The notes beneath the pieces were generated by a model that was given only the letters and a program-made list of their open reading frames with translations, was not told the DNA's origin and made no database searches. Below are positions 26,199 to 35,653 of a stretch of DNA of 64,000 nt, piece by piece (position 1 is the first letter of the stretch; each line of letters opens with the position of its first letter). The stretch is taken from positions 62,001-126,000 of the forward strand of contig CAWKLX010000005.1 of the NCBI GenBank assembly GCA_963850605.1, in the 5' to 3' direction. Position numbers and translations under genes: made by a program. Source of the stretch: BOG-908 sp963850605. Its GTDB lineage: Bacteria > Pseudomonadota > Alphaproteobacteria > Acetobacterales > Acetobacteraceae.

Positions 26199-26315
26199 CC
26201 CGAGCGGTGCCGTCGCTGCCTAGCTTTACGGACTTCGTCGGGAGAGCCCTAACTTGGCCAAATGCCCTGAGTTCGAAAGACACAGCCAAACCGTCGGTAA
26301 GCAACTGCGGAGACG

Positions 26316-27722
26316 GTGCGCTTGACCCTAGATCCGCTTTGGCTGTCTCGCCTGCAATGGGTCTGGGTGATTTCCTGGCACATCCTGCTGCCTGCCTTCA
26401 CGGTGGGCCTGGCCTCCTACATCGCCGTCCTCGAGGGCCTGGCTTTCTTCACCGGCAAATCCGTCTGGAGCCGTATTTCCGCGTTCTGGACCCGCATCTT
26501 CGCCGTTTCTTTCGGCATGGGCGTGGTCTCCGGTATCGTCATGCCGTTCCAGATCGGCACCAACTGGAGCCGGTTTTCAGACACCACGGCGAACGTGCTG
26601 GCCCCGCTGCTCGCCTATGAGGGCCTGACGGCCTTCTTCCTCGAAGCGTCCTTCCTTGGCGTGCTCCTGTTTGGCCGCAAGCTGGTGCCGCCGTGGCTGC
26701 ATTTTTTCGCCGGCCTCATGGTCGCTGCAGGGACTTTGTTCTCCACTTTCTGGATCCTGTCGGTGAACAGCTGGATGCAGACGCCGCAAGGCTTTCACGT
26801 GTCGGACGGCCGCTTTTTCCCGGATAACTGGTGGGCGATCATCTTCAACCCGTCTTTTCCGTACCGCTACCTCCACAACGTCACCGCATTCTACATCACG
26901 ACAGGCTTCGTGGTCCTTGGTGTCGCTGCCTGGCTGCTCCGCCGAGGCCGTTCCACGGAGGAGGCAGGCATCATGATCCGCATGTCGCTCAACATGCTGA
27001 TCGTGCTCGTGCCGGTACAGATGGTTCTCGGCGATCTTCACGGCGCCAACACCAAACATTACCAGCCAGCCAAGTTCGCCGCCATCGAGGGCCGCTATGA
27101 CACCGTGCGCCCGCTGCCGCTCACGTTATTCGGCATCCCGGACGACGCCACCGGACGGATGCGCTACGCGGTCGAGGTCCCGGCGCTCGGCAGCTTGCTG
27201 CTGACCCATTCCACGGACGGCACCATTCCTGGCCTGACCAGTTTCCCGCCGGATCAGCGGCCGCCGGTCGCTGCCCCCTTCTTCGGCTTCCGCATCATGG
27301 TCGGCATCGCCGTCATCATGCTGGGCATCGCTGTGGCGGGCCAAATGCTGCGCCGCGGCGGCCGTGTCTATCAAGCCAAATGGTTCCTGCGCCTCTGCCA
27401 AGGGACCGCACCGCTCGGCTTCGTCGCCGTCATCGCCGGCTGGACCACGACCGAGGTGGGGCGGCAGCCCTGGACGGTCTACGGGCTGCTGCGCACCGCG
27501 CAATCCGTTACCCCATCACTCACGGGCGTGGACGTCGCAATCTCGCTCACGCTCTACATTCTGGTCTACGCCATCATGTTCCCCACTGGCTTGGCTTTCA
27601 TGGCCGGCATCGTTCGGCGCGGCGTGGCTGCGTCCGACGCGGCACCAAGCGGGCCGATCGAGGCAGGGCGGCCGGCCCCGGCCCCAATCGCCACACAATT
27701 CGTTCCCTTGGCCGGGGCGTAG
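26316..27722 (+). CDS. cioA: Cytochrome bd-type (cyanide-insensitive) ubiquinol oxidase subunit I
   Basis: 468 residues, the haem-bearing subunit of a bd-type terminal oxidase that reduces oxygen to water without pumping protons. Visible are RLQWVWVISWHILLPAFTVG (haem ligand histidine region), FGMGVVSGIVMPFQIGTNW, and GWTTTEVGRQPWTVYG, the conserved GRQPW segment near the quinol site. The quinol (Q) loop is short, which places it in the CIO branch. The start is GTG at 26316. It is co-transcribed with cioB and sits downstream of an exact-consensus regulatory box, fitting a low-oxygen role. Confidence 0.94.
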   Translation: MRLTLDPLWLSRLQWVWVISWHILLPAFTVGLASYIAVLEGLAFFTGKSVWSRISAFWTRIFAVSFGMGVVSGIVMPFQIGTNWSRFSDTTANVLAPLLAYEGLTAFFLEASFLGVLLFGRKLVPPWLHFFAGLMVAAGTLFSTFWILSVNSWMQTPQGFHVSDGRFFPDNWWAIIFNPSFPYRYLHNVTAFYITTGFVVLGVAAWLLRRGRSTEEAGIMIRMSLNMLIVLVPVQMVLGDLHGANTKHYQPAKFAAIEGRYDTVRPLPLTLFGIPDDATGRMRYAVEVPALGSLLLTHSTDGTIPGLTSFPPDQRPPVAAPFFGFRIMVGIAVIMLGIAVAGQMLRRGGRVYQAKWFLRLCQGTAPLGFVAVIAGWTTTEVGRQPWTVYGLLRTAQSVTPSLTGVDVAISLTLYILVYAIMFPTGLAFMAGIVRRGVAASDAAPSGPIEAGRPAPAPIATQFVPLAGA

Positions 27723-27728
27723 AATCCC

Positions 27729-28736
27729 ATGTGGCACAGCCTGGTCCCAATCTGGACGGCCATTCTAGGCCTCGGCGTCTTCATCTACGTCGCCCTGGAC
27801 GGTTTCGATCTCGGCGTCGGCATGCTGCACGGCCTGGTGCAGCCATCCGATCGGGACACAGTGATGAACTCGATCGGCCCGTTTTGGGACGGCAACGAGA
27901 CCTGGCTGATCCTGGGCGGCGTGGGCCTGCTCGCTGCTTTCCCGGTCGCCTTCGCCATCATCATCCCGGCGGTCTACTTCCCGATCTTGCTGATGCTGCT
28001 GGCGCTGGTGTTCCGCGGCGTCGCCTTCGAATTCCGCTTCAAGCACCCGGCCCTGCGCCGCCTGTGGGACGGCGCGTTCTGCGCCGGCTCCCTGCTCGCC
28101 ACCTTCGCGCAAGGCATGGTCCTCGGAAGCTTCATCCAGGGGTTCAAGGTTGAGGGCCGCGTCTTCAGCGGCTCTTCCTTCGATTTCGCCACGCCGTTCG
28201 CCCTGCTCACCGGCGTGGCGCTGGTGTTCGGCTACGCTCTGCTGGGCGCTGGTTGGCTGGTGATGAAAACCGAGGGTCCGTTGCAGGCCTGGTCGCGCCG
28301 CGCCGGCCGTATCTGCCTGATTGGCGTTTCATGCTGCATCGCGGCCGTCAGCCTGTGGACGCCGCTCGCCAGCGCTGCCATTGCGCAACGCTGGTTCGGC
28401 TGGCCGAATACGGCGCTGCTGCTACCTCTGCCCGCCGCGACCGTGGCTGCGGGGATCTACGCCTGGCACGTGCTGGGCCGGGAGGGTGACTGGCAGGCCT
28501 TCGCCGCTTCGATCGTGCTTTTCGCATTTTCGTTCCTCGGAATTACCATCAGCCTTTGGCCGATGATCGTGCCAGGCCATTTCACCCTTTGGCAGGCAGC
28601 GTCCCCAGAAGCCACGCAGGCCTTTCTCCTGGTGGGTACGCTGGTGCTTCTTCCGGTCGTCCTGTTCTACACTGGCTGGTCCTACTGGGTGTTTCGCGGC
28701 AAGGTCCGGCACGACGGCGGTTATCACCCTGGGTAA
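27729..28736 (+). CDS. cioB: Cytochrome bd-type ubiquinol oxidase subunit II
   Basis: 335 residues with about eight to nine membrane helices, starting MWHSLVPIWTAILGLGVFIY then ALDGFDLGVGMLHG, the conserved subunit II opening. GPFWDGNETWLILGGVGLLAAFP is the family hallmark. It lies 6 nt after cioA and forms the heterodimer with it. No cydX-like small subunit is evident, though the spacer after cioB was checked. Confidence 0.95.
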   Translation: MWHSLVPIWTAILGLGVFIYVALDGFDLGVGMLHGLVQPSDRDTVMNSIGPFWDGNETWLILGGVGLLAAFPVAFAIIIPAVYFPILLMLLALVFRGVAFEFRFKHPALRRLWDGAFCAGSLLATFAQGMVLGSFIQGFKVEGRVFSGSSFDFATPFALLTGVALVFGYALLGAGWLVMKTEGPLQAWSRRAGRICLIGVSCCIAAVSLWTPLASAAIAQRWFGWPNTALLLPLPAATVAAGIYAWHVLGREGDWQAFAASIVLFAFSFLGITISLWPMIVPGHFTLWQAASPEATQAFLLVGTLVLLPVVLFYTGWSYWVFRGKVRHDGGYHPG

Positions 28737-28773
28737 GAGTCAGACAATCGAGGGAGCCTACCTCGACGAACAA

Positions 28774-28950
28774 ATGAAGCAGATCGGTGACCGCGGCTTA
28801 CCAAAACCTGGCTCGGCATCGCTGACCCGCCTTTGCCGCAAGGAAGCGTTGGACCAGGTTCGCATACACGCGCGGGCGATATACGAAAGGGCTGTGGCAG
28901 CAGCACGCGGAACGCGAATCTCCAAGACAAGGCGCACCGCCTCCAGCTAG
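28774..28950 (+). CDS. Possible small basic protein downstream of cioB
   Basis: 58-codon frame beginning M-K-Q-I-G-D-R-G-L-P and ending with a basic tail (TRISKTRRTASS). It lies 37 nt after cioB with no strong ribosome site and no membrane segment, so it is not a CydX. It fills most of the 284-nt gap before the DUF2189 gene. It may be a chance frame. Confidence 0.25.
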   Translation: MKQIGDRGLPKPGSASLTRLCRKEALDQVRIHARAIYERAVAAARGTRISKTRRTASS

Positions 28951-29020
28951 TCTTCGTCAGGGTCTCGCGGCCCGCCTTTGTCGAACGAGGTCTCACAAGA
29001 AACAGCTCCGGAGGATTGCC

Positions 29021-29872
29021 ATGGCCAAGGACGGTGTTATCGACCACCCGCTCACCTGGACGTTCCAGGCCTTGCGCGCCGCGCGATTGCGGTCTGACGC
29101 CGCTAAGACCGGCGCAGGGCCGATTACCGTCAACCGGATCGGCCTGCACGACTTGGCCGCAGCCCTGCGGCTCGGCTTCGCCGATTTCGCGGCCTGTCGC
29201 AGCGACGCAATCCTTCTGTGCGTTTTTTATCCTTTGGCGGGATTGGTGATCGGCAAGCTGATTATCGGCGGCGGTCTTCTGTCGATGGCTTTCCCGCTGG
29301 TGGCGGGGTTCGCGCTCTTGGGGCCATTGCTGGCGACCGGACTTTATCAGATGAGCCGGGTGCGGGAGACTGCGGGAGAGGCAAGCTGGGCCGATGCTTT
29401 CTCGGTTTTCAGCTCGCCTTCAATCGGCTCGATCCTGTGGATGGGGGCGCGGCTGCTGGCGATCTTCACGCTATGGCTGTTTGCGGCCACGCTGATCTAC
29501 ACAGCGGCGTTCGGGGACGACCAGCCGAAATCAGCCGCCGAATTCCTGCACAACGTGCTGCTGACGCCGCAGGGCTGGACCCTGATTGCCGTGGGCGTCG
29601 GCGTGGGCTCGGTGTTCGCGGCGTTGACGCTGGCCATCGGCGTCATTTCGTTTCCGCTCCTGCTCGACCGCAACGTGACCGTGGAGCAGGCGGTAGAGAC
29701 CTCGCTGCGGGCGGTGCGCATGAATGGGCCGGTGATCCTCGCCTGGGGCGGGATCGTGGCGGGGTTGCTGGTGCTGGGGTCGTTGCCGCTGTTGATCGGG
29801 CTGGCCATCGTCTTTCCCGTGCTTGGGCACGCGACCTGGCATCTCTACCGGCGTGTGATCACGACGGCGTAA
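29021..29872 (+). CDS. DUF2189 family membrane protein
   Basis: 283 residues with five to six membrane helices. It opens with a short soluble segment, then VNRIGLHDLAAALRLGFADF, a feature of DUF2189 proteins, followed by hydrophobic blocks at about 70-115, 145-170, 195-225 and 245-270. TVEQAVETSLRAVRMNGPVI is the conserved amphipathic element between helices. These proteins are often found next to terminal oxidase genes, but their function is unknown. The ATG at 29021 follows a GGAGGA ribosome site. A strong terminator follows. Confidence 0.85.
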   Translation: MAKDGVIDHPLTWTFQALRAARLRSDAAKTGAGPITVNRIGLHDLAAALRLGFADFAACRSDAILLCVFYPLAGLVIGKLIIGGGLLSMAFPLVAGFALLGPLLATGLYQMSRVRETAGEASWADAFSVFSSPSIGSILWMGARLLAIFTLWLFAATLIYTAAFGDDQPKSAAEFLHNVLLTPQGWTLIAVGVGVGSVFAALTLAIGVISFPLLLDRNVTVEQAVETSLRAVRMNGPVILAWGGIVAGLLVLGSLPLLIGLAIVFPVLGHATWHLYRRVITTA

Positions 29873-29933
29873 ATCCTGATCCGCTCGCACGGGCTCACGG
29901 ATCGTGCTCCAGCTGTTTGTTTCGCGAGCATCT

Positions 29934-29967
29934 TTGCCCGATCGAACGGTTTCGTTCGATCGGGCAA
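29934..29967. terminator. Perfect 15-bp hairpin between convergent genes
   Basis: TTGCCCGATCGAACG, loop GTTT, then CGTTCGATCGGGCAA. The stem is a perfect match and ends in TT/AA on both sides. It lies between the convergent DUF2189 and polA genes and probably terminates both. Confidence 0.8.
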
Positions 29968-29987
29968 TTCCCTCGCCGCCCGCCCGC

Positions 29988-32756
29988 TCAGTGGGCTTCC
30001 GCCCAGCTGCGTCCCAGGCCTGTCTCCACGATCAGCGGCACGCTGAGCGAGGCCGCACCCTCCATCACGCGTTTCGCCACACCGGCGAGCACATCGGCCT
30101 CCTCCTCAGGCGCTTCGAACAGCAATTCGTCATGCACCGAGAGCAGCAGCCGCCCGCGGAGGCGGGCGGCGTTTAAAGCGGCGGGGAGGCGGACCATGGC
30201 GCGTTTGATCACATCCGCGGCGCCGCCTTGCAGGGGTGCGTTGATGGCTTGCCGCTCGGCGGCAGCGCGCTTCTGCATGTTGCGGTCAGCGATGCCGGGA
30301 ATGGTGCAGCGGCGGCCGAACGGGGTTGTCACATAGCCGTGGATTCTTGCTTCCTCCTTGGTTTTTTCCATGTAGGCGCGGATGCCGGGATATTTTTGAA
30401 AGTAAGCGTTGATGTACGTGGCGGCTTCACCCGCGTCGATGCCGAGTTGGCGGGCGAGGCCGAAGGCGCTGATGCCGTAGATGATGCCGAAGTTGATGGC
30501 CTTGGCGCGGCTTCTGGTCTGTTTATCCATTGTTTCTAGGGGGATTCCAAAAACTTCGCTGGCGGTGCGGGCGTGGATGTCCTGGCCGGTTGCGAACGCT
30601 TCCTTGAGCGAAGAAATATCGGCGGCGTGAGCAAGGAGTTGCAACTCGATCTGACTGTAATCGGCGCTGACCAGCAGGTGGCCCGCTTCGGCGACGAAGG
30701 CGCGGCGGATGCGGCCGCCTTCCTCGGTGCGGATCGGAATGTTCTGCAGGTTGGGGTCGTTGCTCGAAAGACGGCCGGTGGAGGTGGCGGCCATGGCGTA
30801 GGAGGTGTGGACGCGGTTCGTGGCGGGGTTGATTTCCTCGACCAGCGCGTCGGCGTAGGTCGACTTCAATTTGGCAAGTTGGCGGTGTTCCAGCACGCGG
30901 CCGGGCAGTTCGTGGCCGAGGTCAGCCAGGGTTTGCAGGATAGTGGCGTCAGTGCCCCAGGTACCCGACGGCGTGCGGCGGCCACCCGGCAGGCCCTGTT
31001 CGTCGAACAGGACTTCGCCAAGCTGTTTGGGGCTGGACAAGCTGAATTGGTGGCCGGCGAGCGCATGAGCCTTTTCTTCGAGCACGGCCATACGTTCGGA
31101 AAAATCGGCCGAAAGGCGGCGGAGTTCTTCGGCGTCCACGCGAATGCCGGCGCGCTCGGCTTCGGCAAGCACGGGGACAAGACGGCGCTCCATCTGTTCG
31201 TAGAGGGAGAGGGCCGCGTGGGTACGCAGGCGAGGGCGCAGGGCGGACCAGAGACGTAATGTGATATCGGCTTGTTCGGCGGCATAGGCGGCGGCGCGGC
31301 TGACCGGCACCTGCGCGAAGGTCAGGCGGTTACGGCCGGTGCCGGTGGTCTCGTCCAGCGATTTGGGCGTGTGACCCAGATGAAGTGGGGCCAGGTCTGA
31401 AAGCGCATGGTCGTGCGCGCCGGCGGCCTGGCAAAAGCTGATGAGTGTCGGGTCATCCTGTGGTTCGGGGGGCGGCAGGCCGGCGTGTTGAAGCACCAGG
31501 CGGCTATATTTCGCGTTGGCCGAGATTTTGAGCACCGACGTATCCGCGAGCAGCGGGCGTAGGGCTTCGAACACCGTTTCGCGCCCCAGCCGGGGTTCCG
31601 TGAGTTCGGTGACAGGGAGCGCAATATAGCAGGCCCGGCCTGGCGCGATTGCCAGGGCGATGCCCAAGAGCGTGGCGCGCCAGGGCCGTGGATCGAGGTC
31701 GGTTTGGATGTAGAGTGCGACGCGCCGGGCGCGCGTGGCGGTGTCGATCCAGGCAGCGAGCGCCGCTTCGTCCGCAACGATCTCGTAGGGCCCGTAGGCA
31801 ATGACGGCGCGTTGCGTGGCATCCGCATCAGGTTCGGTGACAGGCGGACCTTCCTGCAGCCCCAGGCGAAGGGCAGTGCTTCGAAAGCCCATGGTGTGCA
31901 GCCAGTCAGACAGGCGAGTGCGGTCCAGGGGACCGGTGACCATCGCATCGACAGGCAGCGGCATGGGAGCTTCGTCGCAGAGCCGCACGAGCTTTTTCGA
32001 AATGCGGGCGGCTTCCGCGTGGGCCAGCAAATTGTCCCGACGCTTGCTGGGTTTCATCGACGGGGCGGCCGCCAGCACGGCTTCGAGATCGCCGTATTGG
32101 GTGATGAGTTCGGCGGCGTTCTTCGGGCCGATGCCGGGCACGCCCGGAACGTTGTCCACGCTGTCGCCCATCAGCGACTGGACGTCGATGACTTTCTCTG
32201 GGGGAACACCGAATTTCTCGAAAACCTCGGCAGGGCCGATTGTCTTTTGCTTGATAGGGTCGAGCATGGTGACGCCGGGGCGGACGAGCTGCATCAGATC
32301 CTTGTCGGAACTGACGATCGTGACGGTCTGGCCCATATCGACCGCGGCCTTGGCGTAGGCCGCGATGAGGTCGTCCGCTTCCCAGTCATCGAGTTCCACG
32401 CAAGCAACGCCGAAGGCGGCCACCGCATCGCGCACGAGCTTGAACTGGGGGATCAGTTCGGAGGGCGGTTCTGGGCGCTGCGCCTTATACTGGTCGTAGA
32501 TGCGGTTCCGGAACGTCGTGCTGCCTGCGTCGAAGATGACGGCGAGATGGGTGCCGACGTGGCCGGCGAGAAAGCGGGCCATCATATTCGTAAAACCGAA
32601 GACGGCGTTGACCGGTGTACCGTCAGCACGGGTCATCGGCGGCAAAGCGTGAAAGGCGCGAAAAATATAGCCGGAACCATCGATCAGCACGAGGTTCGGT
32701 TGTGCCGGCGCAACTTCCTCCGATGACTGAGAGCCGGGTGCTGACACCTGATTCAA
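29988..32756 (-). CDS. polA: DNA polymerase I
   Basis: 922 residues. The N-terminal 5'-3' exonuclease (about 20-300) shows LVLIDGSGYIFRAFHALPP and QSLMGDSVDNVPGVPGIGPK. The polymerase has motif A SADYSQIEL, motif B RSRAKAINFGIIYG and motif C SVHDELLFEAP. In the middle 3'-5' exonuclease domain the usual carboxylates look replaced: VALYIQTDLDP where FDTET is expected, NAKYSR for NLKYD, and YAAEQADITL for YAAEDAD. Proofreading is therefore probably lost. Motif A has Q where most have R (DYSQIELQ). The start at 32756 is TTG and is uncertain. It overlaps the upstream zf-CHCC gene by 4 nt. Confidence 0.96.
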   Translation of the reverse strand: MNQVSAPGSQSSEEVAPAQPNLVLIDGSGYIFRAFHALPPMTRADGTPVNAVFGFTNMMARFLAGHVGTHLAVIFDAGSTTFRNRIYDQYKAQRPEPPSELIPQFKLVRDAVAAFGVACVELDDWEADDLIAAYAKAAVDMGQTVTIVSSDKDLMQLVRPGVTMLDPIKQKTIGPAEVFEKFGVPPEKVIDVQSLMGDSVDNVPGVPGIGPKNAAELITQYGDLEAVLAAAPSMKPSKRRDNLLAHAEAARISKKLVRLCDEAPMPLPVDAMVTGPLDRTRLSDWLHTMGFRSTALRLGLQEGPPVTEPDADATQRAVIAYGPYEIVADEAALAAWIDTATRARRVALYIQTDLDPRPWRATLLGIALAIAPGRACYIALPVTELTEPRLGRETVFEALRPLLADTSVLKISANAKYSRLVLQHAGLPPPEPQDDPTLISFCQAAGAHDHALSDLAPLHLGHTPKSLDETTGTGRNRLTFAQVPVSRAAAYAAEQADITLRLWSALRPRLRTHAALSLYEQMERRLVPVLAEAERAGIRVDAEELRRLSADFSERMAVLEEKAHALAGHQFSLSSPKQLGEVLFDEQGLPGGRRTPSGTWGTDATILQTLADLGHELPGRVLEHRQLAKLKSTYADALVEEINPATNRVHTSYAMAATSTGRLSSNDPNLQNIPIRTEEGGRIRRAFVAEAGHLLVSADYSQIELQLLAHAADISSLKEAFATGQDIHARTASEVFGIPLETMDKQTRSRAKAINFGIIYGISAFGLARQLGIDAGEAATYINAYFQKYPGIRAYMEKTKEEARIHGYVTTPFGRRCTIPGIADRNMQKRAAAERQAINAPLQGGAADVIKRAMVRLPAALNAARLRGRLLLSVHDELLFEAPEEEADVLAGVAKRVMEGAASLSVPLIVETGLGRSWAEAH

Positions 32757-32962
32757 TGCTCGGGGTGGTCCGACGCGCCAGGCTTCAATACGAACACGCG
32801 CGAGCAGTACGGACAGAACGTCTGCTGGTGCTCGATGCGGAGCCAGACGCGCGGGTGGCCCAGGGGACCATCACCGCCGTCGCAGGCGAGCACACGGCTA
32901 TCGACCAGGATCGTCTCTAGAGTGCCCACGGCGGGGGTTGGGGTCGCGGCACCGAAGGCCAT
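32753..32962 (-). CDS. zf-CHCC zinc-finger domain protein
   Basis: 69 residues. The C-terminal half has the C-x8-H-x7-H-x4-C-x2-C zinc site in CDGGDGPLGHPRVWL then QQTFCPYCSRVF, typical of the zf-CHCC family related to the NDUFS6 subunit of complex I. Small proteins of this kind precede or follow various housekeeping genes in alphaproteobacteria. The stop overlaps the polA start by 4 nt. It is divergent from the hydrolase gene at 32999. Confidence 0.88.
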   Translation of the reverse strand: MAFGAATPTPAVGTLETILVDSRVLACDGGDGPLGHPRVWLRIEHQQTFCPYCSRVFVLKPGASDHPEH

Positions 32963-32998
32963 GTGTGTGTCCTGATTGGATTGCCGGGGGATGACTGC

Positions 32999-34078
32999 AT
33001 GATACGCCGCCGCGTGGCTGTTTCAACCGTGGCGGCGCTGGTGCTGGCGGCCGGCGTGACCGGCAGCTTGGCCGGGCCGGCCGTGAGCGTGGTGGGAAGC
33101 AATCTGGCGGCGACCGGGCCGATGCCGGCGCCTGACGTTGTTTTTCGCATGCGAGACGGGTTTGCGCTTCCCGCCCGCGTGTGGCGGCCGCCCGCTGGGG
33201 TGGAACCGCGGGGTGTGATCCTTGCGCTGCACGGCTTCACCGATAGCCGCGATGCCTGGGCCTATCCGGCGCCGGTTTTTTCAGCGGCGGGCTACACGGT
33301 GTTCGCACCCGACCAGCGTGGGTTCGGGGCGACCGCCGATCGCGGCGTATGGGCGGGCGTGCCGGCGATGGTGGGTGATGCGGCCGAGCTGGCTGGCCAG
33401 TTGCGCGCGCAATACCGCGGGCAGCGCCTGGTGATAATGGGTGAGAGCATGGGCGGCGGCGTGGCGATGTGCCTGGCCGCCCAAGCTCCGGCCACGGCGG
33501 ACGCTTACGTGCTGTTCTCGCCGGCGGTGTGGGGGCGGGCAGAAATGGCGCCGAGTGTCAGGGGAGCGTTGTGGGCCGCATCCCGCCTGGCGCCGGGCTG
33601 GAAGCTGACAGGTCGGGAGGTGCCATTGGACATTGCGGCGAGCGATAACCGGGAGGCGTTGCTGGCCCTTGCCCATGATCCTCTGACGTTACGCGGGTCC
33701 ACGGTGCTGATGCTGCGCGGGCTGGTCGATCTGATGGATGCGGCGCAGGCGGCGGCGGCGCGGCTTCCGCCCAACACGCTGGTGTTGAACGGCCGGCGGG
33801 ATCAGGTGATTCCGCCCCCGGCCACCGCAGCGGCCTGGGCCAAGTTGCCGGACGGGGTGCGGCGGGGCTTCTATCTGTCCGGCTATCACTTGCTGACGCG
33901 CGACCTGGACCGGGCGCTGGTGGATGCGGATGTGCTGGCGTGGCTGGACAACCCGCAAGCCTGGCTACCCTCGGGCGCCGATATCAACGCGGCGGCATGG
34001 CGGGCGGACCACGCCTGGGTTGACGATGCGCCGGCTTCCCTGGACGGAACTGGGCTGCGGCGGGTCTGGCCATATTGA
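32999..34078 (+). CDS. Exported alpha/beta hydrolase (lysophospholipase-like)
   Basis: 359 residues. A signal-like N-terminus (RRRVAVSTVAALVLAAGVTG) is followed by an alpha/beta-hydrolase fold. ILALHGFTDSRDAW forms the oxyanion region, MGESMGGGVAM is the nucleophile elbow with the catalytic serine, NGRRDQVIP carries the acid, and SGYHLL the histidine. The family is the serine aminopeptidase S33/monoacylglycerol-lipase group. The ATG at 32999 is chosen because the hydrophobic leader begins there. It is followed by tRNA-Arg. Confidence 0.88.
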   Translation: MIRRRVAVSTVAALVLAAGVTGSLAGPAVSVVGSNLAATGPMPAPDVVFRMRDGFALPARVWRPPAGVEPRGVILALHGFTDSRDAWAYPAPVFSAAGYTVFAPDQRGFGATADRGVWAGVPAMVGDAAELAGQLRAQYRGQRLVIMGESMGGGVAMCLAAQAPATADAYVLFSPAVWGRAEMAPSVRGALWAASRLAPGWKLTGREVPLDIAASDNREALLALAHDPLTLRGSTVLMLRGLVDLMDAAQAAAARLPPNTLVLNGRRDQVIPPPATAAAWAKLPDGVRRGFYLSGYHLLTRDLDRALVDADVLAWLDNPQAWLPSGADINAAAWRADHAWVDDAPASLDGTGLRRVWPY

Positions 34079-34103
34079 ACCTGTTGCGCTAAGTCGGAAG
34101 TAT

Positions 34104-34180
<77 letters not shown>

Positions 34181-34185
34181 AGAAG

Positions 34186-34226
34186 ACAGCAGTCCTTTTC
34201 TGAACAAAAGAACCACGATATTTCTT
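34186..34226. repeat. Hairpin repeat, degenerate left-arm copy
   Basis: CAGTCCTTTTCTGAACAAAAG and following bases resemble the left arm seen at 661 and 4221. It lies just downstream of tRNA-Arg. Confidence 0.5.
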
Positions 34227-34267
34227 AAGTATAAGCCGGGCCGAATTGATGCTACGTTCAGGTCGTC

Positions 34268-34301
34268 GGACGGAATACAGTGATACCGGATTATTCCGTC
34301 C
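34268..34301. terminator. 10-bp hairpin between tRNA-Arg and the GGDEF gene
   Basis: GGACGGAATA pairs with TATTCCGTCC across a 14-nt loop. There is no T-run on either strand, so a terminator role is only possible. The rest of 34181-34378 shows nothing else. Confidence 0.4.
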
Positions 34302-34378
34302 CAAGTTGCAACCTGAGGATGTATAGTCAAGGCCGCTGGGAAGGTGACGCCCTACTACCTTCGGCCAAGATCATGGGC

Positions 34379-35572
34379 CTACTGCGACCAGGCCAGCACC
34401 GGTGCCTTGGGAGGCGGCGTGGCGGTGGCTATCCGGTTGCGGCCCGCTTCCTTGGCCTCGTAAAGCGCGCGGTCGGCCTTGCGAAGCAGGGCCGGCAGGT
34501 CGTCCGATCCCGTGTGCGGGGCAGATGCCACACCGATGCTGATCGTCAAGCGGATCGGTTTGTCGGCGTGCTGCAGATCGAGCTGTTCCACCGCGGCGCG
34601 CAGGCGTTGGGCCACGGCGAGTGCGGCCGCTTCCGATGTATCCGGCAGGAGCATGGCGAATTCCTCGCCGCCCAGGCGGCCCGCAATGTCCCCCGGGCGG
34701 CACGCCGCGCGGATCGCCTGGCCGAGCGCGCGCAAGGCCGTGTCGCCCCCATGGTGGCCATGCGTGTCGTTGATCGCCTTGAAATGGTCCGCATCCAGCA
34801 TCAGAATCGTAGCCGACCCGGAACGGCGCTGTGCCTGGACGAGGTGGGCGGCTGCCTGCTCGATGAAGCTGGTGCGATTGAGCGTGCCGGTCAGGCCGTC
34901 GGTGGTGGCAAGCTGGAGAAGGTCGCGTGCGTAGCGGGCGACGCGACGGACCATGGGGCGGAAGATCATCAACGCTTCGGCCACCAGCGTCGTCAGGACC
35001 ACGGCAAGGGTTCCGGCCTGCAGGAGTTCCAGCAGGCTGAGCTGGTGTTCGCTATCCTGCTGGTGCCGGGCCACGACGTCGTCGAGCCGTTTCAACAAGG
35101 GCGAGCGCGCTTCGCGAAACAGCTGGTCCAGCGCCTGGCCGGTATCGGCCGCGTCTGGGCGCCCTGCCACGATCTGGCGCGCGAGCGCGACATAGGCGGC
35201 GACCTCCCCGTCCAGCGGCGCCTCTCCGCCGAAATAAATGTCGCGGAACATGCGGGCGCTGCGGTCCAACTGGCCAGGAGCGATGCTCGCCGCCAGCAGC
35301 TTGTGGTGGGCGGATTCGAACTGGTTGGTCGCGACCAGCAAATCGGCCTTCGCGGTCGGTGACCCCAGGCGATACTGCGCAGCCAAGCTGGCGATCCGTT
35401 GCGACAGCATACGCTGGCGGCCGCTCACGTTGACAATTTCGGCAGAGCCTTCGTGTTCGACGAGCACGCGGCTGAGCGTGAGGTGGGAAGCGATCGTGAG
35501 CATGGCAACAAGGCTCAGGGCGGCGAGATAGCCGATGGTGAGCCGGCGTTCGGAGAGCATTCCCGGTGACAT
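34379..35572 (-). CDS. Membrane-bound diguanylate cyclase with PilJ-type sensor domain
   Basis: 397 residues from the ATG at 35572. A first membrane helix (IGYLAALSLVAMLTIASHL) is followed by a periplasmic PilJ/type IV pili sensor-like domain (EIVNVSGRQRMLSQRIASLA), a second helix (TLAVVLTTLVAEALMIF), then a GGDEF domain with RLGGEEFAMLLP. The GGEEF active site is intact, so it should make c-di-GMP. The RQRMLSQRI element is the family's signature in the sensor. An in-frame start at 35632 would add 20 residues; neither start has a clear ribosome site. Confidence 0.9.
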   Translation of the reverse strand: MSPGMLSERRLTIGYLAALSLVAMLTIASHLTLSRVLVEHEGSAEIVNVSGRQRMLSQRIASLAAQYRLGSPTAKADLLVATNQFESAHHKLLAASIAPGQLDRSARMFRDIYFGGEAPLDGEVAAYVALARQIVAGRPDAADTGQALDQLFREARSPLLKRLDDVVARHQQDSEHQLSLLELLQAGTLAVVLTTLVAEALMIFRPMVRRVARYARDLLQLATTDGLTGTLNRTSFIEQAAAHLVQAQRRSGSATILMLDADHFKAINDTHGHHGGDTALRALGQAIRAACRPGDIAGRLGGEEFAMLLPDTSEAAALAVAQRLRAAVEQLDLQHADKPIRLTISIGVASAPHTGSDDLPALLRKADRALYEAKEAGRNRIATATPPPKAPVLAWSQ

Positions 35573-35653
35573 CCGGGAACTATATACGGTCCTGAAACGA
35601 ATTGCGAGGGACTTGAAGCCGTCCGTCTGCATAGGAACAGAAGCAAGCTCAAC

